DNA of 64,000 bases from Oncomelania hupensis (lineage: Eukaryota; Mollusca; Gastropoda; Littorinimorpha; Pomatiopsidae): positions 63,885,482 to 63,949,481 of the forward strand of contig CM072516.1 in assembly GCA_036898135.1 (NCBI GenBank), read 5' to 3'. The translations under genes were made by a program, and so were the position numbers. The notes under the pieces are model-generated. The model was given only the letters and a program-made list of their open reading frames with translations, ran no database searches and was not told the DNA's origin. Below are positions 13,979 through 29,300 of this stretch, one piece after another (the first letter of the stretch is position 1; each line of letters begins with the position of its first letter).

Positions 13979-16900
13979 TTGTGGTGTTGTGTGTTTCCTT
14001 ACAATAATGTTTTATTCGTTTACAGATAGAAGAGCGTAAGATGGAGGAGATGAGGAAGAGGGAGATGGAAAGACAAGAAGAGGAGAGGGAACAGAGGAAA
14101 GTGGAGGAGCAGCAAGCGCGCATGAAAGCAGAGTACGAAGAGGAGAGACGCAAAGCAATGGAGAAAGAGGAGGAAGTGAGTGTGATGAATGTACTGGGGT
14201 GTGTGTCTCTGGAGTGTTGCATCGTCAGTGAGACAGTGTTTTAAAATCTGTTTGACAGCAGACCCAATTGCAGACTTCCTAAACACAAGACAAATGCAAA
14301 AGTACAGAAAAAATGAGTGCAAGTGCGTGAGGTTGTCCTGATGGACCGCAGAATATGAGTGTTTTTTCTGCAGTTTGGAAGGAGTGTTAGGGGGGGTGAA
14401 GGGTGGGTGTGTGTGGAGAAAAAGGGTTGTCTTTATGTGTGTCGTTGTGTTGTATTAGTGTGGGTAGAGGTGTAAATAGGGGGACAGTCATTTTCACTCC
14501 AACACATGTACTTGTGCTTGATAGTATTTGAAGCAACGTCTGCTTAAGATTCTTCGCAAAGTCCATCCAAGTGAAATTCTTGATAAAGCAGCTAGCTGTT
14601 GATGAATAAATGTATCATTTTGTAACAGATGAAGCGCAATGCAGAACTGGTATGTTTTGTCAAAGAAAACTGGTTAGAAGTTGATATTGTTTAGTTTTTA
14701 ATTTTAATTAATTAATTAATTTATTTATTTTGAAATTGTGCATGAAGGCTTGGATTGTTACTTCAGACAGCTTCTTCTCTTTTCCCTTCTGTAAACAAAT
14801 TAAGTTGTTAGGAAATTATATTGCACTTTACTTTCTCTTTTTCTATTGAAAAAAAGTGTTCATTGATTTTTTTATTAGTAGATTGGATTGTAAATAATTT
14901 GGGAAGTTGGAGGACTTAATGGATTAGTTGTCACTTTGTTTTTGAGCTATCCTTCATGTTTATATATTTACAAATTTGTTGTTGTTGTTGTTGTTGTTAC
15001 CATTTTACATAGTGTTGATCTTTCTATGATATGATGTTTGAAGAATATCCATATAAAAAGTTTTCATCATGATTAAACTTTGGTTAATTTGTTTAGATAT
15101 TTCAGTTTTTGCAAGGGATTTTTCATCAAATTTCTGTCATTGGTTTTTCAATTGTTCTTTTTGTAGAAGGCTTTCTATTGTGTATTTTATCGCCTGATGC
15201 AGGCCAGACGGAAGAATGAGGAGCTGGTCAGACAAGCGGAGGAGCGGAAGCGAGAGGCAGAGAGGAGGAGGAGAGAGGAGGAAGACCGCAGGATGGAGGA
15301 TGACAGGAGAGAACGAGAGGCAGAGATGAATGCTAGGCTGGCTGTAAGTCCCTCTCTCTTTATTCGCAAATCTCGCATCACTGACAGTTGTAATGATGTC
15401 ACTGTGGCTTAAACTTCCTATTCTGCCTAGTCCTGAAGAACTATACAGTAGTTTTTGTTTGCGTTGAGTTAAAACCTTCTATTGTTTATTATACGATAGT
15501 TCTCTGAAATGCTCTTAATCGTGTAGTTTCCCCATGTATGAGTATGTAACATTTTTAATTTTCCAAATAAAAGAAGGCCACCACTTTGACCCAGCTTTGG
15601 CAGTTGAGATGAGATTTTATGTGCATACAGTTCCCAAGTATTTGTCTATGTTGCAATACATTTTACACACATTACAGAACCTAACATCTCTTAGGTTCAT
15701 TATCCTTGTGTAATTTATATCTAAAAACAACTTCCGTTTCGTCGTCTTATGTTTTGAGATGGTTTATCCTACGTCCCTGTTTTTTGGATGCTGAGTAACT
15801 GTTGACTGTGGCCAACCATATCATGTTTTGTCTGTTTTGAAGTGTCCTTTTTACTACTGGTTCTTGCATGCATATTTTGTAGTGAGACAAGACAACTTCT
15901 GCCCACAAATGTATATTTGAATCCTATCATGTTGTTTTTGTTTTGAACATACGTCTTGTATAGGGCTGTATCCATACCTGCGGGCATGCAGTTGCAGTAC
16001 AGCTTACATTTTATGTTGTGTCTCTTTTCAAGCTTTTCCAGCATGTCAGTCTTTGTTTATTTGCTGGTAATGCTGTTCTGTACCATGTAGTATGGATGTG
16101 TCTGTGCTGTTCTGTACCATGTAGTATGGATGTGTCTGTGCTGAATTTGTATTGTATGTTTGGCTGTAGTATGGAAACCACTTGTGGAAACTACCATTAC
16201 AGGTTAGCAAACCCAGCGGAGAAGAGAGAGGCAAATCTCCGGCAATCCCCACCCTGCGTAGCAAGCAGCAACCGCAGGAGAACGTTGATGGGGTATTTGT
16301 GTGTTGATGGTCAATGTCGTCAGCACTTGTAATCGCTGTGTGCTCATTTGCTATTCCACTCATTCTCTAGGCGAAGTTAAGCTAAGATGTTATAACAACT
16401 GAGTTAGATAATAATTATGGAGGCAATATACTGCAGAGACTCGCTCGAGGCTAGCCTAAGAAATCCAGTATTTTTGTATGTGTGTGTACATATCTGTGCT
16501 AGCTTGCATAGAAACGTCACTGTAGGCACTAAAGTTTTATCACCTTTGCAGAATTATGGTAGCTACTGTGCAGCTGCCATCAGGACATGGAAAACAGGAC
16601 CCATTAGTTATGAATTGTTAATTCATAATACGCATCAGTTCTTACTGTGTGGTGACAGAATGTGCAGTGGATCTTGGAGACGATAATGACAATAATGATG
16701 ATGCCCACTCATAAGACATTATGGCAACTTCCGTACTATAACAGTATGGGAAAAGGAGAAGAGGATTTTTGGCTCATTGTAGGAACAAACCCTTCACAAT
16801 TTTTAGACTGTTGGAAGCGTTGCAGTCGGTTTATTTACTGTAGAGCCCCAATGCCTGAGTATATTGTTTATTCAGTTTTTACCTAACATTGAAGCCATTA

Positions 16901-19900
16901 TGGTATGGAAACACCTCCCTTGCAGAAGCCAGAAGAAAGTGGAAAATCTGCTGCCATCCCTACTCTGCATAAAAAGGATGAAGAGCAGGCAGCGCAAGAT
17001 AAAAACGATGAAAATGAAACTGCAGAAAATTCTCCAGATTCTGAAGTGGTATAATAAACAAAATTTTGTAGGTGTTATTTTATCTTTAGATGAGTGTTGA
17101 TAGTTTGATTTCTGTCAACAACAACCCCACTTCAATGTATATCCCACCGACCCCAATCCCACCACCACCTCTTTTGAAGAATTTACATGACTAAGTAGAT
17201 TGACTGCAATGCTTTTGTGATTTAGAATGTTAGTCCTGAAATTTTGGCTTTGAACTGTGGGTGTGATGTGTGATTTGCTGACTTTGGTGTGACTTTGTGA
17301 CTTTGAGTTATTGTGTAGAATGGTGAAATATAAGTGAGAGCGTTAGTGGTAAATGTGCATAAGATGTAAAATATCAGTGTTATACAATTCAGTTCAATTG
17401 TTAATTCAACCCTAATGCTTGAATCTTGTGTAACTCGAATTCATTATCCACGCAGTCCGTTCACTCAGCAACAAGGCAGATGACATCGTTATAAAGTTGT
17501 ACAATTTTATTCAGCAAACGTCAGCAATTTGCATCCAAATCGCTTTCCAAAAAAAACACTCTTTTTGCAAGCAGACAGCGTAGTATTTATAGCCTATCAA
17601 CCATCTGGAATAATGCAGAATGTTCCAAAATGGCACAGAAGATCAAACTAAAATTTGTCACCGAAATGACACACTTCATTACGTCATATAATGTTCTATG
17701 AATTTACAAAATACGACTAACTATCTGTAGATTGATCCGGAACATTGGATCGATAATAAACAAGTAATCCCAGGAAGTTCTAAACACTGCTACAACAATA
17801 TCGAGCGAAGAAAACTAGGATCATTATGCAAGATTTTTTCGTAACTGCGCAGAATCGAATCAAAGGTAAATACATATGCTATCATTACACGCTTTGCCAA
17901 AAATAAATGTTGATAACTATCGTGTGCATCTCGATTGTAACAATCATTATGTCTTTGTTGAACAGATTAGTTTGTGTGTGGCCTCTGTTAATATGATATC
18001 ATTTATGATTTGTAGACATAAACTTAAGATTAGTTAATATTATAATTTTGTGTCTGACTGTGACCATCATGTGCACTATCAGAGCTATGTTTGGTAGGGT
18101 TTCTAAAAATTAAAATGTATTCTTTGTTTTATGTCTTCTTTTACTAATTTGGTTCACCATTAATTAGTTTCTGAATGTTAATTCCACCTAGACTGTATAC
18201 ATATGGATGTTATAGCATAACCTATGTGTCCCTGGCCTTTTTGGGGGGGTTGGTCTGCTTTAACTTTTTCTCAGGCTGTGTATTTCTCAAATTCATAAAT
18301 AATTTACAACCATTTTTTGTTTAAAGCAGACAAACAGCAGAAATACAGGGGGTCACCAGATGTGCAGATTTAATGAAATTTGGTTAATTTTAACCTTTTT
18401 ATTTGATAGGCTGACTGTTACTTTGAAGCCTGTTAACGGACAATTTTGCTGTGGTATTCAAATTTTTACCTTTGACCCCCATCAGAGTGCGTGACTGTGA
18501 ACTTTGCAAAACTTTTCACTATTTCACTTTTGTGCTCTTTCTTTTTTCTTCTGATGTGATGTTGTGCATAGATCTCAAGATTAACGAGAGATATATTTGC
18601 TAATTAACATCTTACGGATTACAAGGTGATATGTGTTTCTTCGACTTATAACATGATGAGCTTAAGTGCTGAATCTGTCTGAAAGAAGTCAAAATTCATA
18701 ATAATATGTGTAATTTTGTGTGCGTGCTTCTTACAATATGGATTGCATTTTCTATAGAAGAAAGTTATTTTTTTTATTATTGGAGTCAGGGGGAGGTAGT
18801 GTGCTTATAATGTGTATGTCCTTGTTGTCCTTATAAGTATGGTAATTGTTTCCCTTCTTCTTCTTGATTCATGTGTATAATAGATCTTTAACACAATTGA
18901 CATATTGCAGTCTATAGTATCTGCATTTTAAGGACACTAGACTTTGTATCCCTCTCATAAAAGATAGTTGTTTGTTACATGGAAATTATATATACATATA
19001 CTTGGAAAATGAAGTCGTCTCTTAACTCTAAATGATGTTGTATTTGATCCAAATTCTGCACAGGAATTATGTATAAATCACGTTTTGAATAGGATGCAAT
19101 GAATTTAAATTATATTTGTATTTGAATATACTAGAATGAATGCTTGCTTATCACAACTGAGTTATTAAAATTAAGAGTACAGCAAGGTGAATTTATTGAG
19201 TGAATAATAATAACAATAATAATAATGCTTTGTTATTATTATTTGGGCAATAATCATAAGCATTTTGATTGCATCTAAGGCAATGATGAATGTTAGGAAG
19301 GTACTTATTCAGAAACAGTTGTAAAATTGATTATTGCTTGACGCTCCATTTTTGAGAATTATGGTTCATTTCACATGCGGTAGCTAGTTCATGGCATTTT
19401 ACAGCTGACAACTAAAGTATTGCTGTGTATGTGTGTGTGTGTTATATTTGTGGTAAAGCATCCTGTGGTGCCTGTCTTACAGGAGGCAAGAGCAGCGGGC
19501 GTAACGTCACCCCCTGTACCAGCATCCAGACGGCAGGTAGCTGATGACCCTCTTCCTGTATGTAGAGCTGTTTATTTTTGTTTTGTTATTTATTTTTTTA
19601 CATAATTTATTGATTGGTTTATTTATTGAAGGTTCTTATTGGGCGCTTTTCCAACTCTAGAGCTGCTGAAGGCGCTGGCCTGATATAGGGTCTAACTTGA
19701 GCTGCCCAAGGCGCCCACAGTAATGATTGTGGGGGAAAAGTACTTTCCAACATTAAGTTTGCTCAATTTAGTTTAATACATTTTTTACTTTGTTGCTTTT
19801 AGTTTTGTTTTTCCTTTTTTTAGAGAGAGAGATATATATATAGTTTATTTCAATTTGTTAAGGTAGTTAGTTCAGTTTTTAGTTTAGTTTTTGTTTAGTC

Positions 19901-20476
19901 AGATTAATTAGTAGTAGTTAGGTAGTGTTACAAGTAGTAGTTAATTTGGTGTACTTTATTTTGTTCATGTGTCACGGCTGTCTATAAGCGGTACTGTCAG
20001 ACGGTGGCTAAAAAAAAAACCTTGTTCTGCCTCTTATGTTACCTTCACGCTGGCTGAACCGCCCGTAACCAGATCAGAGGCGGCCGCTGGCCTTGGTGTA
20101 GCCTAGCCAACTGGCACTTGCCTTTAGTACTTTGTGGAGCTTATAATTATTTTAACCAAGCCCATTGCTGTAGCCAGACCTTAAAGAACCACCGGCGCCC
20201 TCTCTTACGATTTTGTTATACATTTTAGAAATACATGACAGTTGTCCCTCACGCTATTAGAAACTACTTTTGCTCGCTATGCATACGTATTTTATGCCTA
20301 ACAAAAATTCCTGCTGAAACTGAATGTCTTTTAAAAACTCATCCACTATTTACTATACACAAGAGAGCCCAAACAAACGAGAATACATTTAAAACCTCAT
20401 CCAAAACAGCACAATTTACAAGACATGAGGCAATGCAAACAAAACCTTTTTTTAGAGAGAGAGAGAGACATAGAGA

Positions 20477-20531
<55 letters not shown>

Positions 20532-23227
20532 TGTATTGTACTCACCTATAACAGGTAATCTCATGGCCCATCCTGAATAAATCACCACTATAACTGTCAT
20601 TGTCACAAACACGCACACTGATCAAGCGATTCAGAAAGAAAAAACAAGACAATCAAAGCATACACGCGGTGGTAACGAATTGCAGTATATGGTAACATCA
20701 CACAGTAAAGATCTGCACTGTATAGGGGGCCTGTTGTTTGCCACCGCCGCCGCCATTAGCACCCAGGAGCTAGACTTTCGTAAATCGCTGTAATTACAGA
20801 GGCCAGCAACCAAACACAAGAAGAGCTTTTATAATGTCGACCACATTAACATGAAGGTTCAAACTTTGTACTAAGTGACTTCAAATGGTGAACATTGTCA
20901 GAAGGATTCAAGTGTGTAATTACAATGTACATGTATACACACTCGAAAACGTAAAACCGGTCCACTGCTAGTAAGCTTACAGTGCAGGACCGGACAGCTA
21001 GTGCCGTCAAATCGACTTAAATATAACACAAACCAAATCGATTTCGTGGTTCTAGATTATGCTAACACAAAACACAGATATGGAAGTAACTAAATGCAAA
21101 CCATTATCACAATACAAAGGATATTTCACACATAAAACGATCACTTTTAGTACACAAAAATAGGATGATGAGCCATACGTTTCCACGCGTACTCCTCATA
21201 GCTGTGTTCTGCAGTGCTTGAGCGTGGTGCGTGGCTTCTGCATCTGGATCTGCATGCGCTCGGCTCCAAGCTTCGCTAAAAATAGCTTGGACATGCTGGC
21301 AGAGAGTCAAGTTTTACACAGGGCTGTTTCAGCCATGGTGTACATGTGTTCATGTGTTTACTGGTTTTGCTGTTTTGTTCCTCCATTTCCTTTGATTGTT
21401 TGTTAATTTGAGTTCATTTGCTTCTTTTTCATTTATGTGCACATTTATTTAGGTTTTGTCATTTTGTTGGGTTCATTTGCTTATTTAGTTATGTTGGTAT
21501 GTTGACTTTAATTTATAAAATTATTATGGAGAATGGAGTAGCCATTATAGCATTGTGTTTATTGTTTGTTTGTTGTGTAGTATTTATTACGTTTGAGTTT
21601 CGGTCGGTTGTGCCTTCCTGACCACATATTACAATTTTTTTATTTTTTAAATAGGAATTTTAAAAAAATGCTTTGGATTATTAAATAAATCTGAGGTACT
21701 TTTTGCAGTTGTAAGCATGTTAGAGGGAGAGAAAGAGAGAGATAGAGAAACTTAAACTAGATTTAATTAATTAATTAATATTATCAAAGTAACTGATCGA
21801 GTACTGTCTTCTGGGTGCAGTCCACATCCAAACAGGACCCCCCTCCTCTGCAAAGAGCGGCCAGTAAGTTGCTTTATTAATTTTTGATTCTTCACATTTT
21901 AGTTGTGTTTGCCTGATCAGATGTAACTGCAGAGAAGATTGGCTATTTTTGAGTGTTCAAATACCTCTTTATATATTCAATCTCTGTTACTGTCTCATTT
22001 GTTCTTTGCTTTATTAAATACATCTGTATATTCAAAGATCATATATATTGAATCTGACCACAGATCCCAAGCTGCTTGAAGAAGTCTATGCATCAGTGTA
22101 ATTTGAATTTGATCTAATATTTAGTTTTTGAATTTGATCTAATATTTAGTTTTATTACGTTGTTGGTCTATGCTTCATTGTAATTTGAATTTGATCTAAT
22201 GTTTAGTTTTATAAAGTTGTTGGTCTATGATTCAGTGTAATGATCTAATATTTAGCTTAATGACCCGGTTGAACGCAGTGTGAAGAATAAATCACTAAAT
22301 GTGCAGGCACTAAATACATACTGATGTATGGGCCTGCTCCATGGTATTGGATAGCATGCAGGCAGTTGGTATATTGAGTTAGATCCAGATATGAGCCAGC
22401 TCTTTTGAACTAAGAAGTGCATTATTTTAAAGAAAAATTGCTTTTCTTTATGCTGATGAATAGCTTGCCGGCTGTTGCAGGTGGGGATGTGTTGAAACAG
22501 TTGGCAGACATGAAACAGCAGCTGCGGAACGAACGACAGCGCGTAGAGAACATGCTGCAGAATGAAAAGGTAATTTCAGTAGTTTAGCTGAATCGGGTGC
22601 AGGGGTAGTGTGAATATGACTTTGTTCACCCCATCAAATCAAAGTTTTTTAGAGGGTAAGAGGAGGTTAGATAGGAACACTAATATTGGGTAGGGGTACG
22701 ATGAATTTAGATTGCAAGATTGATATGGGTAGGTAATTGTTATCTCTTTGCCCCTCAGTTTGTTGTAGGCTATTATCGATTTTCCCAACCTTTATCTTTG
22801 GGGTTTCGTTTCTGAAATATGAATTGCTCTTTGTGGAGTTTTCTAGGAGGCTCATTTCAGCTATCACTGAGAATGTTGCCTTGTTGTTTTTGTTGTAAGC
22901 CTCCAATTTATTTTTATTTTATTTTATTTTGTAACGTGTTTGTATATTTATGAGATTGATCTGTATGTGTACAGAACGAACCAGATGTGTTCGACCCACG
23001 ACTGGTTCACAGACCTCCTCTTGCTCCTTCCTCGTAAGTCTTGACACATTTTTTTAGAAATTTTTTTTTTTGGGCATTAAGTTGTATTTTCAGTTATTAG
23101 ATATATAATTGCTGCAGTACTAATTAAATGAAGATGATGATGATGTAGACTTACAGGACGCATAAATTCACACTGGCCGCTTGCTCAGGATGCACATTTT
23201 ATGTTTATAGAAATTAAAATAGAGGCA

Positions 23228-23317
<90 letters not shown>

Positions 23318-26300
23318 AGAGGTGCCTACCCCCAGTCTGACCATTTGTGTACTGGCTGCATGAAAAATGTGTATTTTGTGTAATGTCAGATTTCGCGCAA
23401 CTCGCAACATTTGATCAAAGAATTATTGTCATGAAAACTGCCACATTCACAAAACATCAATTCATACAAATTCCAGCTCACCATTTTAATCCTCTCATGA
23501 AACAAAATAATATAGAACTCAACAAGTTATGGTCACAAATGTACACTAATATATTATTTTTTGTATTGTATTTTACTTTATACCCCCCCCCCCCCCCCAC
23601 CCCCTCCTCCTCCAAAGGATCTTCATATTGTCCAACAATTAATTAATATGAATTATGAATATATATAAATGCATCATTATTTTCGTATATTCTGCTGAAA
23701 CTGGCAACACTTTTTGTTTTTTGAGCATACTAGAGTGTTCTGCATTTTGTTGTGTAAATACAGTGCCTTTTTATCCACTTTGTATTAATTTTAGGCACCT
23801 GAGGCTGAGCCACTTTTGGGAAAAACGCGTTTTATTTTATGTGAGGGTTACCTACTTTGAACAGTTGTGTGAGTGCCTTAATATTGACCGATTTTAACAA
23901 TTTAAATTTTTTTAATCTTCTAAAGGTTTGTACTATATAATAAAAACAAAATAAAACATCCTGAACCAAAATAAAATGTTTGTCCGTAATACCTAATCTA
24001 AGTGTCGCTGAATGTCGGATGCAGAGCAATGCTGAACTCTTTGTTGCAGTGAGCATAATGAACTCCTTTTGAAGATTCGATTATTCCTCAAAAACGTTCA
24101 CGGTATTCGCGTAAGAAATGTTGTCGCGCTTTTTGCTTACTTGCAACCTTATCCCGCTTTTCTTCAGACTCGCTCTCATTGTCACTCTCGTGTAAACGCT
24201 TTCGCAACACCATGTTAAGCACAATGGCGGATACAAAGTCTCGCACTAGCTCTCACGCACGAGATTTCACTTTTGCGCATGCGCTCTAGGGTCAGCAAGT
24301 AAATAAAATAGCAGATCGAAACATAAAAATCAGTGTGAATTTTTTTTTTTTTTTTTTGCACCACGAAAATGCGTATTTTCAAGGAATTGCTCGTATTGTC
24401 GTATTTTATGTTGAAAATTCGTAAAAATACGCGCCAGCGCGTACGGTAGGCACCTCTGATAATAATAATAATAATACATGGATTTTTAAAGCGCACATCT
24501 CTCAGAAGGGGGGAAAAAATTATTCATTGCTCATTCTAGACATTGTGATCGTTGCTATGTTGTCAGTGTAAATTAATATATGCACAAAAGGTCATGTTTA
24601 TTTGGGTTTATCAGGAGAGATCATGCAAAGACCTTTAAAAGTGCTAACTTTCATTTCCGACAAGGGAACTTCAATCTGAGCATCTGGTGGTCCCAGGATG
24701 CTGGACAGTTTATTTTTAAATTTTTAGCATTTTGTTTCTTTGAAGTTGTTCTCCAGCTTCTTTTACCTAGTGGCAACCATGATTTGCTATGACAAGCTGG
24801 TTTATCATTATCACCACACTCTCTGTTATCACCATCACAGTGGTTATACATGCTGTATTGGACAGGAGCAAGCCAGAAGTGGACATATTTGAGATGTCGC
24901 GGAATCGTAACGCAGTGTCAGTCAGGCGTACACCGGCTGACAGGGCCAACTCACAGGCATTGGAAGACTTCAATGCTCTCAGACATAAAGGTAATGGAAG
25001 TTGTTCAATAATTGTTTAATGAAGAAGAAGATGATGATGATGACGATGATGATATTGATGCAAGGATTATGTGTATAACCGAGTTCAACCATCTGTGAGT
25101 GAGTACCTGGCTGTCCAGTGAATGAACATTGAGGTTTAACGTCTACACCCACCATTGGCGATAGGGCAGACGGGGATAACCATCCCAGAGAACAAGGGGT
25201 AGGAACCTAAATCAACACTGAACCACCAGAGTAATCATACTGCTAAAATGGACAGTGAAAAATGGCCACTTTTTATTTAGCTCACCACAGGATTTGAACC
25301 TGGGTCATCTTTGTGCCAGGCAAATGCGATACCACTTGAGCTGCGGCGGCTGTCCAGGAAGGTATCTAAGCAATAGCGAAGATGAAATGGGCACTGCCCT
25401 CACAAAGCTAGCCCTGAGGGAAGGTTTCTGATGCTTTTCTCCTCTGCAATCCAAAAATATACACAGGAAAACATACACCTTTTATTCCATTAAATTCAGT
25501 TCAATTCAACAGATCTTTATCACCATTAAAGGAATTATGTACATACATTTGTTCAATGTTGGAAGACAACCAACAAACATGTAAAATATATGACAATGCT
25601 TAAAATGGTACACTTACTATTTCAGTATTCAACACCATGAAGTAGTTGTAACCTGTCAGTGTGTTTGAATGCTGTTATTAGTGGAAAAATATGTATCACT
25701 TCCATTCACTATTTCAACTATCAGCACCATGAAGAAGTCACAACCTTTCAGTGTATTGTTTGTGCTTTTCCAGACAACAGCGAGTCACGTAAAGAGTTTG
25801 GCAGAATGTTCCCAGATGGTCCTACCAGTGGCGATACGCTAGAGACACAGCAGGCCATTATGCTGCAAAAACAGGAAGAAAATCTGCGCCGCCTTCGAGA
25901 GCAAAGTAAGATTAGTCTTCATTTTGTTAGCAATGTATTATTTAGTGTTATTCAGTCGAAGTATATTTTTGCTTGTTGTAGTTGCAGGAGGAAATTATGT
26001 TTGGGGAGAAAAGTGCGATTCATAATTTGCACTATGTTTTTGTTTTTTTTACAATACTTTAGTCTCCATAATTGCTTTTGCACGATTCATTTGTCATTTT
26101 GTCACACGCATACTAGTTTGTACTCCGGCAGTCGATATTTTTATATAAACAAAGATTTATTACCATGGTACTGGAATTGGTTTTATCTTTGAACTCAGGA
26201 TGCTGTTCAGTTATAACAACAACTACAATAACAAAACAACAGAAGAAAAGTCGGCCTTGTCTAATATGCATCATTGTGCTAGGCATAAATGCAGGATGGA

Positions 26301-29300
26301 TGTGATTGATCCATCACGTCACATTTGCTGTAATGATTTCTACATTGTTTCACGTTCGAGAGGTCTTTTTTGATTATGCTTTTTCTTTTAGTTTGTCGCC
26401 AACTTTCTGTGCACATTTTCTCTTTTGTATTGTTCAGTCACTAGGACAGTTAGGCCATGTTTCATGGTGATGTATTCTTCACCATTATAATCAGCATTGT
26501 AGGCCAAGCACACACACCCTTTGCTTTTGTGCTTTTCAAGTTCAGCGAGTTTTACATTGTGTTCGTTATTTTGTATTTAGAGTGTTTAAGAACCAAAAGT
26601 GCGCAATTGTTTTTGTCTTCCAAATCTTTTATCTTTTGTTGTTATATTGTCAAGGCAGATTACATGTTGTCAACGATTTAATGATCGAGTTAGAAACATA
26701 TCAGCTTTCATCCTTTTAGCTTCCTTTCTTTAGGACACTGTTATTCTCTATCCCACATCTGTTGGTTGACAGTGATAATGGCAAATGCTCATTTCGTTTA
26801 ATGTGTTTTGCTTGTAAAATAATTTCTTCAGATGAAGAAGACCAGGGAAAAGCTCAAAATTCTACAAAACCGGCAGAAGATTCAGGATTGTTGAAATTCA
26901 GATCATTGGTTGAATTTCATTACTCAAGTAGCCAAATGGTAGTCGACACATACCCAACTGACTGGTAGTATCACAGACATTGGTTAGAGGGCCGCAGTGT
27001 CTCAAACGCCAGTCATGCCAACGATTGCTGAATGGCCAGATCCAGATCTGTTTTGGTTAAACAATTGGCTGGAGAGTGTGTGGCTGACATGAAACATGAA
27101 TCTCTTTGTTAGGTTCTCCTCACATTCGGCCCCAGTGTTAGTGGTAGTGTTGCAGTACGTTTTTCTTCAATGTAGCTTCTGCACTCTTAGCGGACTACTG
27201 ATTCTTGAAAACAAATGTTGCGTTTCCCTTGCTACAAGTTGCTTGTATGTGTAGTAGGTTCTCTGATTCTGCAAACCAGTCTTCAATTTTCATCAACTAT
27301 ATGAAGTTTCCAGAGGTAAAAATTCCATTCAGCTCACCCTTCCTGAAATTCATTTTTGGTGACTTTCCCTTGTTCATTCTTGTTATGTCACTGTTATTGT
27401 CACTGATTTACTTTTTGGAACTCCAGTGGTCCCATCTTCCATTCCTTGTCAAAATTGACTTGAAAAAATAGCATTATTATCTTGTGTGAAATTGCCATTG
27501 TGGTTGTATTCAACATAAAGTGTTACAATTTGTCATATTATCTAGTCTGCACCTTACGTCATATAATTTACGCAAGATAATGCGCGATATAAATCTACTG
27601 TGTACGATATATGTCTACTATTTTCCTCCTTTGCAGGATGTTCAGCGTTTCAGGTCAAAATCATTTGTTGTGCCAAAAGCAGAGCCTTCATTGAACATGC
27701 TGAAAGGTTGAGGTCTGGTACAGTTTTTGTGGTACCACAGTCTGGTACAGCTGTGTAGTTCTGCAGTGTGGCACAGCTGTGTAGTTCTGCAGTCTCTTTC
27801 TGGTACAGCTGTGTAGTTCTGCAGTCTCTGTCTGGTACAGCTGTGTGATTCTGCTGTCTGGTACAGCTGTGTAGTTCTGCAGTCTCTTTCTGGTACAGCT
27901 GTGTAGTTCTGCAGTCTGGTACAGCTGTGTAGTTCTGCAGTCTGGTACAGCTGTGTAGTTCTGCAGTCTGGTACAGCTGTGTAGTTCTGCAGACTCTGTC
28001 TGGTACAGCTGTGTAGTTCTGCAGTCTGGTACAGCTGTGTAGTTCTGCAGTCTCTTTCTGGTACAGCTGTGTAGTTCTGCCATCTGGTACAGCTGTGTAG
28101 TTCTGCAGACTCTGTCTGGTACAGCTGTGTAGTTCTGCAGTCTGGTACAGCTGTGTAGTTCTGCAGTCTCTTTCTGGTACAGCTGTGTAGTTCTGCCATC
28201 TGGTACAGCTGTGTAGTTCTGCAGTCTCTTTCTGGTGCAGCTGTGTAGTTCTGCAGTCTCTGTCAGGTACAGCTGTTTGATTCTGCCGTCTGGTACAGCT
28301 GTGTAGTTCTGCAGTCTCTTTCTGGTACAGCTGTGTAGTTCTGCAGTCTCTGTCTGGTACAGCTGTGTGATTCTGCTGTCTGGTACAGCTGTGTAGTTCT
28401 GCAGTCTGGTACATCTGTGTAGTTCTGCAATCTGGTACAGCTGTGTGGTTCTGCAGTCTGGTACAACTGTGTAGTTCTGCAGTCTGTTACAGCTGTGTAG
28501 TTCTGCAGTCTGGTACAGCTGTGTGGTTCTGCAGTCTGTTATAGCTGTGTGGTTCTGCAGTCTGTTATAGCTGTGTGGTTCTGCAGTCTGTTATAGCTGT
28601 GTGGTTCTGCAGTCTGTGTGGTTCTGCAGTCTGTTATAGCTGTGTGGTTCTGCAGTCTGTTATAGCTGTGTGGTTCTGCAGTCTGGTACAGCTGTGTGAT
28701 TATGCAGTCTGTTACAGCTGTGTAGTTCTGCAGTCTGGTACAGCTGTGTAGTTCTGCAGTCTGGTACAGCTGTGTAGTTCTGCAGTCTCTGGTACAGCTG
28801 TATGATTCTGCAGTCTGTTACAGCTGTGTAGTTCTGCAGTCTGGTACAGCTGTGTAGTTCTGCAGTCTCTGGTACAGCTGTGTGATTCTGCAGTCTGGTA
28901 CAGCTGTGTAGTTCTGCAGTATGGTGCAGCTGTGTAGTTCTGCAGTCTGGTACAGCTGTGTAGTTCTGCAGTCTGATACAGCTGTGTAGCTCTGCAGTCT
29001 GGTACAGCTGTGTAGTTCTGCAGTCTGTTACAGCTGTGTAGTTCTGCAGTCTGGTACAGCTGTGTGGTTCTGCAGTCTGTCTGGTACAGCTTTGTGATTC
29101 TGCAGTCTGTTACAGCTGTGTAGTTATGCAGTCTGGTACAGCTGTGTAGTTCTGCAGTATGGTGCAGCTGTGTAGTTCTGCAGTCTGGTACAGCTGTGTA
29201 GTTATGCAGTCTGGTACAGCTGTGTAGTTATGCAGTCTGGTACAGCTGTGTGATTCTGCAGTTTGGTACAGCTGTGTAGTTCTGCAGTCTGGTACAGCTG

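Noticed and set aside
23168..23410. Poly-Leu ORF on the minus strand
   Set aside because: Translation of the (ATA)n microsatellite at the edge of a hAT-like element.
25659..26192. 177-codon plus-strand ORF as a single exon
   Set aside because: Only 25774-25905 has coding character; the rest is intron that happens to be open on both sides of good splice sites.
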